64,000 nucleotides of DNA from Siphonodentalium dalli. Taxonomy: Eukaryota; Mollusca; Scaphopoda; Gadilida; Siphonodentaliidae. The notes beneath the pieces are model-generated. The model had not been told where the DNA came from. It ran no database searches and saw only the letters and a program-made list of their open reading frames with translations. The translations under genes and the position numbers were made by a program. The first letter of the stretch is position 1, and every line of letters starts with the position of its first letter. The stretch lies in NCBI GenBank assembly GCA_032622095.1, contig CP136066.1:4799784-4863783 (forward strand), written 5' to 3'. This document shows positions 11,763 to 23,035 of the stretch, piece by piece.

Positions 11763-12725
11763 ATTGAACCAGCTGTGGGGTATATATAATAGTGTTTGCT
11801 CAAAAATCCTTAATTTTCACCAAAGGGCCATACCGGTAGCTGTTACCCAACTCAACCAAAAACTTTAAAATTACACATGTACATATAGTTACATGTATAA
11901 CACCATGTTTATAATCATTGCGATCTTCAATAGTATCTTTATGGAAGTCGAAGTTTAATACCAATATGGTCATGCCATGTCTTTACTAGTCGTAACTGGA
12001 GGAACTACATGTATGTCAATTCTCCAAGAACCTAAATTGAATGAAAATGTCAATGACACTGTATCCAAACTTTAATGTGTGAGCAATTATATTTTGGAAA
12101 GCCCATATTAACTGTTGCGAAGATCATTGGACAAATATAGTACTCCTCGGTTGCGTCAAGTACAAATTTTACAGAAGCACCATAATTTTGAATCCACTAT
12201 GGGATCATTTATTTATATTATTTTGTGTAGCTGTATACTTTTTTATCATTAACTTTTTAAGACATACCGGTATACTGTACATGTACATATTTCAGAACAT
12301 TGTTAACAAAATTGAAAGACCTACATGTACATGTATTGTTAGTTTAAAACAAGATACATGTATATTACTATTAGATACATGTACTAGTATCACCCCACAA
12401 CTTTTAACAAGATGTGGGGTATATATACCATAATACCGGTACAATGTATTATACCGGTAGGTTTTTCCAGTTGGATATATAAAACTTTGTCATAAGAAGC
12501 TCCCAAACGTTATAAAAACACTGGGCGGAACTACCGGTATCTATCAGGTGTTTCATTTGTTGTTCTTTGTAAATTATTTCCAAATTCTCAATTATTCATA
12601 TATTCGAATGCCAACATGCCACATATATGTACAGATCACAATTATTAGGTACATTGTACATGTACTAGTACCTCCAAACAGACAGTTCATAATTTAGATC
12701 GCTTTTTATTGTCTACCGCTTTTGG

Positions 12726-12963
12726 GCGGCTATATTTTTCAATGAAATTCTAGAAGTCACTTCGAAAGTTTGGTGATGATCGGATTAGGAATGTCGTCTT
12801 GTTGGATGTGCCAAAGGATTAAGTCATGCAAAGAGTAAAATCCAAGATGGCGGATGGCAACCCATGTTTTTTGGGAGATGGAAGCATGGACACTCTTTAT
12901 ATTTAAATGTCACAATACCACATACAAAATCACCCATGGAATCTCGAAATAGATCAGGTTCAT
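12726..12963. repeat. Dispersed repeat, copy 2 of the 235-bp block
   Basis: It is a near-identical copy of 4791-5024 in the same orientation. Here the sequence runs on directly into an ACATAAATTACATGTATATATACCCCAC array motif without the 5027-5377 insert. Confidence 0.8.
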
Positions 12964-13239
12964 CATATAAATTGAGAATGCTCTTTGTCAATTGAAAACA
13001 TGTTACATAAATTACATGTATATATACCCCACAACTTTTAACCAGCTGATGGATAATAGTCAAAACATCAAAATAGACAAACTACGGGCAGTAGTAACTC
13101 AGATAAAATAAATCATAACTGTAAAAGTTGAGGAGGGCTATAGCCCTCCCAGACAAATCTAGGAGGGCTATTAATAGCCCTCATGGATTTTCTAGATCGC
13201 CAGCCCTGCCTACTAAGTTACATGTATGCAATGAGTAGA

Positions 13240-15150
13240 ATCCAAGATGGCCACTGAGTGGCACTAACAGCCATGTTTTTTGCCGAATGACCCCCAAGAC
13301 TAGTTCCCATTTACGTCATTGTTAACATGATTATCTGACAAAAGATACGGCCGGTAGCCTGTGTCAAAGGATTTAGTCATGTAAAGAGTAAATCCAAGAT
13401 GGCTGCTGGCGGCCATGTTTTTGGGCCGAATGACCCCAAAATGACTTGTTCCTATCTACATGTCATTGTTAACATCCATGAAAATTTCATGATGATCAGA
13501 CCAAAGATACAACTTGTAGCCCGTGCTAAAAGATTTAGTCATGTAAAGAGTAAAATCCAAGATGGCTGCTGGCGGCAATGTTTTTTTGCCGAATGACCCA
13601 AAAATGACTCATTTCCCATCTACATGTAAACAGCCGTGACAAATTTCATAATGATCCGACCAAAGGTAGGACCTGTAGCCCGTGCCAAAGGATTTAGTCA
13701 TACAAAGAGTAAAAACAAAGATGGCTGCTGGCAGTCATGTTTTTTTGGCCGAACGACCCCAAATGACTGGCTGCTGGCAGCAATGTTTTTTTGCCGAATG
13801 ACCCCAAAATGATTCATTTCCCATCTAAATATCAATGTCAACAGCCGTGCCAAATTTCATAATGATCCGACCAAAGGTAGGACCTGTAGCCCATGCCAAA
13901 TGATTTAGTCATGCAAAGAGTAAAATCCAAGATGGCTGATGGCGGCCATGTTTTTTGGCCGAACGACCCAAAAATGACTCGTTCCCATCTACCGGTATAT
14001 TAACATCCATGACAAATTTCATGATGAGCAGTACTGTACCCCAGTACGACGTTTTGCCGATTGACCCCAAAATGACTCGTTCCCATGTACGGTACATGTC
14101 AATAGCCATGACAAATCTCATAATGAACTGACCAAAGGTACGACCTGTAGCCTGTGCCATAGTATTTAGTCATGTAAAGAGTAAAATCCAAGATTGCTGC
14201 TGGCGGCCATGTATTTTGGCCGATTGACCCCAAAAAATGAATTGTTCCCATCAATATGTAAATGTCAACATTCATGACAAATTTTATGATGATCACATGA
14301 ACAGTACGGCATGTAGGTGACACTCCACAGTTTCGAATTATCAGTAGGGGTAAATTTCTTAGAATAGAGTACCAGTGTTTTCTGTCACCATGGGTGTGGT
14401 ATGTTTATTGAGAGAAGGTTAGTTATGAATTTGTGGATTTTTAGAGGATGTCTTTGAGTTTTGAAAAATATTGTTTCAGGTGACCTTGACCCCACCAGTA
14501 TGAAGTAGTAGCGATTTCTGCGAAACAGTGGCTCCAGACACCAGCGTGACATTTTAGCACCTAAAATTTGTCATCTGCATGAAAAATATTTTTAAAAAAC
14601 TTACAGTGGTGAGAAGTTTGAATTTTTTTTATATTTTTGTGAGGAAACAGTGTTCTTCCAGACAACATAGGCGGCTATACCATAGATCTTCTGGTTTTTG
14701 TGTCCCACGAGCCTGAAAATCGCTTATTTTGGCCATTTTTGCATCAAAATTTCATTTTTCAGGCACACAATCAAGGGGCATAACTCTTGCCCCCCCCATT
14801 AAAATGACAATTCTGTACCAAAATCTTTAAGCCTAGTATGTGCTCAACCCAGGTATATATACATTGTATATGTGTTGTGGGATCACATTTCTGTTATTTT
14901 TCATTGAATTGATGCCCCCTTATTTTTGCACCAATCCCTGCAGAAACTGTGGAGTGTCACCGTAGCCCGCGTCAATGGATTTAATTTTTTAATTCAAGAT
15001 GGCCGCCGGCAGCCATGTTTTTTGGCCGAATGACCCAAAATGACTCGTTCCCATCTACAGCTCAATGTCAACATTCATGACAAATTTCATAAAGATCAGA
15101 CCAAACATACTAGTACATGTACATGTACGACATGTAGCCCGCGCCAAAGG
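13240..15150. repeat. Tandem repeat, unit about 160 bp, interrupted
   Basis: Units share AAGATGGC(TG/CG)C(TG/CG)GGCGGCCATG, TTTGGCCGAATGACCC, TGACTCGTTCCCATCTACATG, ATGACAAATTTCATGATGATC, GTAGCCCGTGCCAAAGG and TTTAGTCATGTAAAGAG. GATTTAGTCATG recurs near 13371, 13531, 13691, 13905 and 14165, so the unit is about 160 bp with indels. The array is split by the element at 14316-14961 and resumes after it. Confidence 0.85.
14316..14961. mobile_element. 646-bp MITE with 19-bp perfect inverted ends
   Basis: GGTGACACTCCACAGTTTC at the left end is perfectly complemented at the right end. GTA flanks both sides (14313-14315 and 14962-14964), and neighbouring tandem units read ACATGTAGCCCG or CCTGTAGCCCG without an insert, consistent with a 3-bp duplication. 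No long frame is present. The superfamily is undetermined. Confidence 0.85.
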
Positions 15151-15594
15151 AATTGTTGACAGAAATACGCACACACGGACGACAGACGCCAACCCATGAC
15201 AATAGCTCAAACTTACAAACTTACAAAGGAAAAAGGAAAAGACGCTTTTTATTGTCTACCGAGACGAAAACATGTTACATAAATTTTATATACCACACAA
15301 CTTTTAACCAGCTGTGGGATAATAGTCTTTGCTCAAAAATACTAATTTTGACCAAGGGCCATATTATGTACATGTAGTTGGGTCTGTCGTCCGTTTTTGA
15401 TCATTTCAACAGTTTGATTTAAATTTTTTTTTTTTTTTAAATCTAATTAAAAAAAAACTACCGGTAAAACCTCTGCCAGGGTAACCGGAGTCATCACACC
15501 AAATTTAGTTAAATCGATCCACTGAGGTGTCTTGGAGAAAACTGCGCCGAGGGACAGATCCTACTGCTATACTCTTATGCGCCTAATAATAGTG

Positions 15595-15700
15595 ATGGCC
15601 GGATAATAGTGATACTAGTAGTAGTAGGTGGTACATGTATTTTACCTCAAAAACAATAATAGTGATGGTGCCTAATAATAGTGATGGCATGGGGTGATAG
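15595..15700. repeat. Cluster of AATAATAGTGATGG words
   Basis: CCTAATAATAGTGATGG and variants occur four to five times. The same words form the 5731-5897 MITE, so this is probably a degraded relative. Confidence 0.5.
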
Positions 15701-16023
15701 TCTGAGGGTACAATTTAGATACCGGTAATCTCATGCAACAGAAGATTTGTATTCTTAGTACTAGTACCATAAAATAGAACCAGATATACATGTATGGTAA
15801 GTATACAGTGTGTTAAATGCACCACAACCCTGAATATGATATACATACTACTATTATTACTATATGGAATGGTAGTGGTGAATCAATTCGAGGTAGGCCC
15901 ATAATACCAGCTAGTAATATGTGACAATACGATATCCGAAGACATGAATGCAATTACAATTTATGTGGCAACAAGTGAAAAGAAAAAGATGTATGTGTAG
16001 GGCTGAAATGGTTAGGGCCTGGA

Positions 16024-16234
16024 CAGTAATGCCCCAATTAATCGACTCCATAACCACAAAAATTATGGTAACTTTTCAGGATTTAGTCGGAAATATGGCT
16101 TGTTGCCATTCATCGGAAAGCTCTCGGTGAGAGCTTTCCAATGAATGGCAGCAAGCCATATCTCCAACAAAATCCTGAAAAGTTACCCATAATTCTGCTG
16201 TGATTATGGAGTTGATTAATTAGGGCTAATACTG
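16024..16234. mobile_element. Hairpin MITE, copy 1 (CAGTAATGCCC family)
   Basis: The two halves are long inverted repeats centred on GAAAGCTCTCGGTGAGAGCTTTC in pieces around 16120-16145. Terminal words are CAGTAATGCCCC and GGGCTAATACTG. The interior phrase GGATTTAGTCGGAAATATGG is shared with the copy at 19035-19221. Confidence 0.8.
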
Positions 16235-16387
16235 TTCGTATGGGATTTTCATGACCGGTTAACCACTTGAATTACTAGTAACTGAGACCTGTTAACCACA
16301 GCCATATACCAGTATGCCTACATTGACATAGTGGGAAAGACAGACAATCCTAGTCGATATTGAATTTTAAGTATATAAATATAAATA

Positions 16388-16990
16388 ACAAGAGGTGTGC
16401 ACTCGAGTGCTAGCATACCCCCACCGTGGCAAATTCAACCCGCATTATCCGTAAACCCAATAAAAAAGATTTTTAACTTTAAAGAAAAAATCGGACTAAT
16501 AACATCGATATGGTGTCACAAGAAGCTTGTACAGAAAAAAATATTCAAATTGGTTCATATTTGTTAAAGTTATTAAGTCAGACAGAAGTCAAAATAAGTT
16601 GAAAATGAAGCGTAATATTACGAAAAACAGTCTGAGCCAATCCCTAGCCGCATCATGTAGAGAGGGTATTGTGAGAATCAAGTATACCAAAAATTATTGA
16701 AATCGGTTCATATTTGTTAAAGTTATTAAGTTGGACAGAATTTTCTAAGTCAAAATAAGTCGAAAATGAGGCGTAACTTGAAAAAAAAGTCGGACTGAAC
16801 CGCAATTAGCATCATGCGGAGAGACCATCCTGGGGAGATTGCATACAAAAAAATATTGAAATCGGTTTATAGTTGTTCGAGTTATGAGGTCGGACGGACG
16901 GACACACGGAGGGAGAAAACGTGACGGACGGACAGATGGAGTCAATCCAGTATACCCCCCATTTTCTTCGAAAGTGGGGGTATAATAAAC
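16388..16990. repeat. Dispersed repeat with about 165-bp internal tandem units and a GGGGGTAT end
   Basis: Internal units share AAAATATTGAAATCGGTTCAT, TTGTTAAAGTTATTAAGT and AAAATAAGTCGAAAATGA. The end shows (GGAC)n-like GTCGGACGGACGG and a small hairpin of TACCCCCCATTTTC against GAAAGTGGGGGTA. CATACCCCCAC lies near the other end. It may be a non-autonomous retroelement, but this was not established. Confidence 0.55.
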
Positions 16991-17002
16991 TGCGGATTCA
17001 AC

Positions 17003-17115
17003 GTGGTCATGGGTTTTGACCGCGATAAAAATTCAGCAAACTCCCCATGAACCCCCTTTGGGGTTCATGCAATTTGCTGATTTTTTCTCGCGGTCAAAAT
17101 CCCATGACTACATTG
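17003..17115. repeat. Hairpin centred on CCCCCTTTGGGG
   Basis: The left arm from GTGGTCATGGGTTTTGACCG to CATGAACCCC is complemented by GGGGTTCATG...CGGTCAAAATCCCATGAC. The arms are about 50 bp with a few mismatches. It is followed by GGTTAACCGTT inverted words near 17160-17220. Confidence 0.75.
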
Positions 17116-17264
17116 AAACCGCCGTTCATTTCTTATTTAATTGCTGCATTGTCTGTTTACGGTTAACGGGTCATGCAATTTCCATGACCGGTCACGGCCA
17201 TGGTAACCGGTTAACCGTTTCAGCCCTATACATGTACATGTATTTGTTAAGGTGAAATGCCCGG

Positions 17265-17285
17265 TGATGGGGGGGGGGGGGGGGT
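17265..17285. repeat. Poly-G tract
   Basis: There is an uninterrupted run of G of about 17-18 bases. Its length is likely to be unreliable in assembly. Confidence 0.8.
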
Positions 17286-18324
17286 ACAAGAAAGTTTGAA
17301 AATTGTATAGGCACGCCAGGAAACAGAGAGTAAATTGAGACTCCTGCATAATAATACGGTACCGATACTTAAATAGTTCATACGCGCACTGGTTTTCCAA
17401 TAAGAAGCTTTCTGATGTTTTCTCATTTACTTCCTTGTATTGAGTCACCAGTTGTGTATACAAATAACTGAAGACAATTTAATGCACAGTATGAAAGCAT
17501 TTTTGTTTCGGATCATCGGATGAAAGTGCTTGAATTGTGTCAACCAGAAAGTGAAAACTGTCAAACCACTTGATAAATATAATGTGAACAATTCCGAGAA
17601 AGGCGCACCGAGCAGACGTGTTTCACTTTCAGTTTCCATATATACATGTAGAAATCCATAGTGGGTTGTTATATCTTATGTTTAGGCCACTGTTAATTAA
17701 ATTTCTGTTCAGCATCAATCGAGATTTCCATATAAGAAAGCGTAATGCGGTGATTATTATAACTATTTCCAGGGGATCTAGTTTGTGTCAGAATCTCTAC
17801 TGTGGCTATGCCCATAGCGATGAAAATAATAATGCAGGTGATATATTTATAAGTATAAATATAAAATAATGTACCTATTCCTTAAAAATGTATTTAACTG
17901 TAGGTATAACAATGTATGTAACTGTAGGTTAAGGTCCCAGCTTGTGATTGCATGATTGAGATGAGCCAATTTCTCTTTGATTTGCTTACAATCCTGGTAC
18001 CAGTACATATCTCGGCTAATCAAAACAATTTTATTGCAATTATCGGATCACAAAAATCATGATGGCACCATCCCTACTAGTAATTGTCAAATGGATTTAC
18101 ATGTAGGAACAAGTATTAACAAAGAAATTTATGCCCTGCATTGTCTGTTTAATGTTATACCGGTAAAAATTCCCCATCAGAAAACTGTAAGTCAAAACAT
18201 TAACAAGTTGTCAGATTTTGAATAAATTCATGACATGATATACTACTAGTAGTACAGGGGATCCAAGGGCAAGGGGGTTTGAATCTCTAACTATTAATAT
18301 ATTCAATTTCATTGATATTTTTAA

Positions 18325-18400
18325 TATTGACAACGCGACCGAACGGCAAATGCACCCCGGTGCCAATTGACACTTGTTTTGTCCAGCGGGGTACAAAATC
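18325..18400. repeat. Dispersed repeat with an inverted partner at 20525-20590
   Basis: ACCGAACGGCAAATGCACC, GGTGCCAATTGACACTTGTTTTGTCC and AGCGGGGTAC in this order are matched in reverse complement at 20525-20590. GCCGAACGGCAA words continue to about 20720. Confidence 0.65.
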
Positions 18401-18844
18401 ATGACCTGTACTCGTACTGGGGTATGCAGGGTTAATAGGTTTGGGCCATGCATGCATACTTTACATAGGCCTATATGAATGACATGATTTTGTGTGTTCT
18501 CAGGGCATATATTTCATCTGATTTTGCGAGAATCCATACCCTGTATATACATGTACATGTACTTTTTCACGAGAATCCAGGGTAATTTGCGAGAATACAT
18601 GTACATGTAGATTTTGATTCTCGCAGAAATATAATCCCTGGTTCTTTAAGTTATATGAAGGATCCATCCGATCGATGCGACAATTTCTCTGGTGGATTTG
18701 TGATTATCGGTGCCTTTTATAAGGCACGTTCCAACTTCCATATTAGTTGTTTTTGAGATATGACAATCTTTCGAAACATTTGAGCCGTTGTCCGTCTAGT
18801 AGCCAGGATGTATACGCATTGGTGACCAGCTTTTAGCAGCGTCT

Positions 18845-19069
18845 CTAGACGATTATCTTATATCAATCTTGATATTTTGAAACATATGCATTGAACTTGT
18901 CATCACTAACTTACCAATACAGTAATGCCCAAAGTAATTGACCACTTAACCACACTAGACGATTATCGTATATCAATCTTGATATTTTGAAACATATGTG
19001 TTGAACTTGTCATCACTAACTTACGGTACCAATACAGTAATGCCCAAAGTAATTGGCCACTTAACCACA
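18845..19069. repeat. Tandem duplication of about 110 bp running into a MITE
   Basis: CTAGACGATTATC starts at 18845 and 18955. The copies match to CCACTTAACCACA except for a few substitutions and a small insertion. Both contain the first part of the adjacent MITE (CAGTAATGCCCAAAGTAATTG), so the duplication probably happened after the MITE inserted. Confidence 0.85.
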
Positions 19070-19221
19070 TCAGAATTATGGGTAATTTTTCAGGATTTAG
19101 TCGGAAATATGAGAGCTTTCCAATGAATGGCAACAAGCCATATTTCCGACTAAATCCTGAAAAATTACCCATAATTCTGCTATGGTTAAGTGGTCAATTA
19201 CTTTGGGCATTACTAGTACTG
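19035..19221. mobile_element. Hairpin MITE, copy 2, with TA flanks (Tc1/mariner-like)
   Basis: The ends CAGTAATGCCC... and ...GGGCATTACTAGTACTG are inverted repeats, and the arms pair almost throughout around GAGAGCTTTCC. TA flanks both sides. CAGT ends with TA duplication suit Tc1/mariner-derived MITEs (established knowledge), but no transposase is present. Confidence 0.7.
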
Positions 19222-19224
19222 TAA

Positions 19225-20800
19225 CACTGGACCAGTCGTAGTGAACCGCAAATTCATGCTTCTTTATATACAGATGTTCTTCCCATTGTGTTCAGGTCGA
19301 GGTCTTTTTTTGCTTGTCCTTTTAATCTGACATCAGTTTTGTCTTAAAGGTTAGTTGCACATACCCGGCACCAAACATTTTTGATATAAACGATCCCATC
19401 GTATGTGACACTATTACCGGTACCTCATTCCGAATATGTAAGTGAACAATAAATTGACTATCTTGCATTATTTTTAATAACCGGGGAAAATGCAATACAT
19501 TTATATAGTTTGTTTCAAAGAAGTCGACCCAAAGACAAAAATCATTATCTGTTCAATGTCGTGGGCATTATTATGCATGAGCACCGGCCCCGTGAACACA
19601 AAAATAACTTGTGGATTTTTTGGTCACGTCATGCATATAGGTAGGATTTTCCACGGGAAAGTTGTATCACACAGGTATTCCACTGATGAGGCGTGGCTAT
19701 GTTTACAACAAAAGCGTGATTTGTGTCAACATTTTGATGTTCTTATTTTACAGACATACCCGGTACACATAAAACCTCTGGTAATTATATTTGAATCGAT
19801 GTTTATACCGGTATGACTTGAAGTTAGATATTTATGGCTTTATACATCAATTTAGCAAGTTATTTTATATGAATTGAATTCTACTAACTAAAAGAAGACA
19901 CAGTACGATATGTTTGTTTAATACAATCGACTCAAACGAGACTATCCATAATTAGGCCTCCAAATTTCACAATATTATTTATTATATGCAATATTAATAT
20001 ATTGTGAAAACAAAAATAGGTATTAAACCTGTTACGTTTTAAACCTATGGGTTGCCACTGTCATTTTCAGGGGAATAAATTATAATACCTGGGCATAAAA
20101 CCATGGGAACAATAAATGGGTTACGCAAATTTGGGAGGCCTGCAATGTTCCCGCGACTTTCCAGGGATTCTCATCTTAGTGCTGCAATTAAAATCATAAG
20201 TGGGGAATATCGCAGGTGGAGCATCCAATGCGCATGCCCACAATATCGTAGCCAAATTGTAGCAATCAAGCACTGCTTGATTTTTACCAGGAAAAGTGGC
20301 GTGACCTTGGCAACACGTGCGATCCTACCGGTAGCTGTTACAAAATTATTGGACAACACAACACAACAGGCAGTGCAGGCCTATACCACATATCAGCCAT
20401 CTGTTGCAGACAAAGGGAAGATGGCTACGGTCAGGCTACCGCAAATTGTGGAAGTTGGGGCAGCTGTGGAGTTGACAAAAATGTAAAAATAAAAAAAATA
20501 TTCAATTTCACATGCCATGTACCCGGTATGTACCCAGCTGGACAAAACAAGTGTCCATTGGCACCACGGTGTATTTGCCGTTCGGCCGCAGTGTCAAGAG
20601 TTTGTAACTGCAGTTGAGCACCGCGGCCGAACAGCAAGTTCACTGTGGCCGAACGGCAACTACACTTGCGGCTGAATGACATGTACCCAGTGGTTAGATT
20701 TCTGGTGTGTATCGCCTTTTTCAGTTTAATGAAAGTACACAGCGGCAACTACACCATGCCAAATAGCAAGTAAAACCGACTGACCGCACTGTTAACCAAA
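19225..20800. other. No gene seen; scattered repeats
   Basis: Open frames here (for example 19490-19816 and 20103-20486 on plus) show no recognisable domain. A weak inverted pair AGGCCTCCAAATTT (19953) and AAATTTGGGAGGCCT (20127) may mark an old MITE. Confidence 0.4.
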
Positions 20801-21357
20801 CTGTGTATGCATGGTTCTATATTATCTGAATCGCCTCACGAGATAAATGATATCTTGATTTTATTTATAAATGATATATTTATATATTTTTCGCAAAGTC
20901 ACATCGACACTCTTCAAACGGAAAGTCAAATTACGACAGGACGCTATACCGGAAGATCACGAGTTATCGTTCCTCTTCGCTGACAGGAAGCACATGTATT
21001 TATAACATGGATGTTCTCAGAGGTTGATTCGAACCGAAATTCGAACGCAGGAACAAGTTCTTTTCTACGATAGCGGTCGCACATGGGTCAATTCCCATGT
21101 GCATAATTCACGACTGCTGTGGGGGAAAAAAACCCGCATTTTAAAGATAATAGAAATCTGTTTTCTTTATTTCCCCTTTTATATATAAATAATAATATAC
21201 CGGTATCAGTTTTATCACCAATTTATTGGTTGCTCTGGGTGACAGGGTCAGTGTATGGTGTTTCATCATCATGGTGGTTAGGCATGGCCCACACAAGACC
21301 ATAACAAATAAAATGAAAAGCCTACCGCCGGCCCCTATTTTTTGGGGGCTCATTACG

Positions 21358-21402
21358 GGAAACATGCATTCAATTTGTTTTGGCCTAAACAAGATTTCTG
21401 CA
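21358..21402 (-). CDS. Possible terminal exon of the unidentified gene at 21.5-22.2 kb
   Basis: An acceptor ATTGTTTTGCAG on the minus strand is followed by AAATCTTGTTTAGGCC, which in phase 0 gives K-S-C-L-G-Q-N-K-L-N-A-C-F-P and then a stop. The phase fits the preceding exon. The segment is short, the polyadenylation site is not clear, and this could be chance. The boundaries are approximate. Confidence 0.2.
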
Positions 21403-21524
21403 AAACAATTCAGTCTATATAATAATATATTAAAACAAACTCACCAAAGCACATTTGTATTCCGATTTATAGCAGATCTGATGATGATAAAACACAAAAT
21501 GTCTTTCCCGCGTGTTCTTCTTAC

Positions 21525-21688
21525 TTCTAAGAGTAAGAGTTCTGGTGGCGCCGCACAGTGGACTTCCACTTCTTCTTTACGCCAGTGTTTGAGGTAATGA
21601 GCAACCTCATAACATGAGCTCCAAATTTTAGTGAGTCTACCGGTATATTCGATGGAGAGATCTGGAACTCCTAAATGACATTTCATTG
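21525..21688 (-). CDS. Exon 2 of a small unidentified gene
   Basis: The exon is bounded by the acceptor GATACACAG and the donor GTAAGAAG. It reads open for exactly 54 codons plus two leading bases. That phase matches the phase-1 donor of the upstream exon at 21832, giving ...Y-I-L-R-A-M-K-C-H-L-G-V-P-D... Visible features are an aromatic/cysteine stretch I-W-S-S-C-Y-E-V and the acidic/hydrophobic end H-C-A-A-P-P-E-L-L-L-L-E. No domain was recognised. The matched splice phases and coding-like composition are the evidence for a gene; the function is unknown. Confidence 0.45.
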
Positions 21689-21831
21689 CTGTGTATCACT
21701 GTATGTGACTGGGATTCCCACTACAAATACAATCATAACAATGCTGAATGCATAAATTCCATAATTGGGAACTGTGTTGTAGTTTCAGAGTGAAGAAATC
21801 TTCTTCTTTCATAAATAGGAGCCTTTTATAC

Positions 21832-21982
21832 CTCTAAGTATGTAGAGCGTATCATAACCTGGAAGTATGGAACTGCAGCTGGATGATGTATTTGGAGTTG
21901 TTATGAAGATCTTTAAGCTTTTAAACTTTAGTTTACGCAATATGTCCGCAGTCGTGTTTCCTATTTTCGTTGTACGGGACAT
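21832..21982 (-). CDS. Exon 1 (coding part) of a small unidentified gene
   Basis: From the ATG at 21982 the frame is open for 50 codons and one extra base up to the donor GTATAA after CTTAGAG. The product starts M-S-R-T-T-K-I-G-N-T and contains L-K-F-K-S-L-K-I-F-I-T-T-P-N-T and G-Y-D-T-L-Y-I-L-R. Joined with the next exon it gives 104 residues without signal peptide or membrane segment. The upstream 180 bases hold a plausible promoter. The start is chosen as the first ATG of the long frame after that promoter; an additional 5' exon is possible, since a good acceptor (TTGTAACAG) lies near 22030. The gene was not identified. Confidence 0.4.
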
Positions 21983-22150
21983 TTCAACACTCTTTTCGAA
22001 TAGCAGCACAGTTTCCGGGCACACACAACTGTTACAATTATAAGTATACACTGTCAGGTAATATATACAGATAAAGTTCAGTAGTTTTAAAGCACCATAA
22101 AACCAGTTAAGACCATAAAACAAAAATAAAATTCTTCACCAAATTAAAAA

Positions 22151-22186
22151 CCCGCCATTTTCAACAAGGCGACAATTACTTCCGGT
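22151..22186 (-). promoter_or_regulatory. Putative promoter with ETS-like and YY1-like sites
   Basis: On the minus strand ACCGGAAGT (22178-22186, ETS consensus) is followed by AAAATGGCGGG (22151-22161, YY1-like). This pair is common in metazoan housekeeping promoters. It lies just upstream of the unidentified exons at 21.5-22.0 kb and points the same way. Function is inferred from motif and position only. Confidence 0.4.
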
Positions 22187-22434
22187 TCATAAATATGCAA
22201 CAGGGGGAGGAGTTACGCACTTGATTGACATGATGGCCAAAATTGATATATGCGTGCTTCTAAAACCGAATTGTGAAGAAAAAAAAAAGTGGGGTCTAAT
22301 GACCTATAAAAGACAAAATATAAACAATGTGCGGTGTTAAAATTGCGGGTCATTTCTAGTGACCCATAATTTTTTTTTGCCCCACAAGAAAGGTTTTAAA
22401 TTGAAAAATGCCCCATAATTGACATGATTTCATA

Positions 22435-22436
<2 letters not shown>

Positions 22437-22482
<46 letters not shown>

Positions 22483-22510
22483 GTGTGTGTATGTATATAT
22501 ATATATATAT
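22437..22510. repeat. (AT)n microsatellite
   Basis: A long run of AT dinucleotides with a short TG-rich break near 22480. Confidence 0.95.
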
Positions 22511-23035
22511 TTACAGAGAGATTAATGTTAATATATAGATGAATTTATAATAATTTGGACTTGGCAAATGCATTCGGATTTTATATTACATTGTTAATTG
22601 CACTGCCGAAGATAATAATGTGACGGTTTATTATAAACACTAGTTAATTCATATGTTAGTTATCAACACAGAATCCGTATATCTTTAAACACTACCAATT
22701 TTAATAAAACACGTGGCACGCTTATATATCTTCTATTCTTATACGCCCGTTTGATCATTTTACTATCTCGGACTTTATGAGGAGCAGGGCATCCAAATTT
22801 GGACCATATGAACACCTCGATTTGCCATATGGCCACGTGCATCAAAACTTGTGTCCACGCTCTCCCTGTGGAGTTACCGCCCATAAATAGGCACACACCA
22901 TTCACCAGGATGTATAAGCTGAGGTTTTTTTTATGGCATATTCCGAATGGGAAGAGTGATTCGGAGCCGAATGTACCGCTTAAAAGTGTTCCTCTGGTGA
23001 CTTTCCACTATACGGGGAATGGGAACTGTTCGCCT

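Larger units (their letters stand above)
5400..12430. repeat. Repeat array with about 0.8-kb units and a recurring CCCCACAAC/GTTGTGGGG hairpin
   Basis: The phrase TACAAGATTGACAAAATTT starts successive units near 7034, 8190, 8439, 9280 and 10083. After subtracting insertions the units are about 0.76-0.84 kb, with one truncated 0.25-kb unit. Each unit carries in order the hairpin CCCACAACTTTGAACCAGCTGTGGGG, written here as one landmark in two arms, a GGAAAATTCCCCAGATTTTCC palindrome region, a second CAGCTGTGGGG site, and a 3' section ending CCTACTGCTATAAAAAATA. Shorter relatives lie at 5.4-6.6 kb, 12.4 kb, 13.0 kb and 15.3 kb. No open frame is conserved between units. Confidence 0.8.

Noticed and set aside
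17137-17463. 108-codon minus-strand frame
   Set aside because: It overlaps the poly-G tract and hairpin and shows no recognisable motif.
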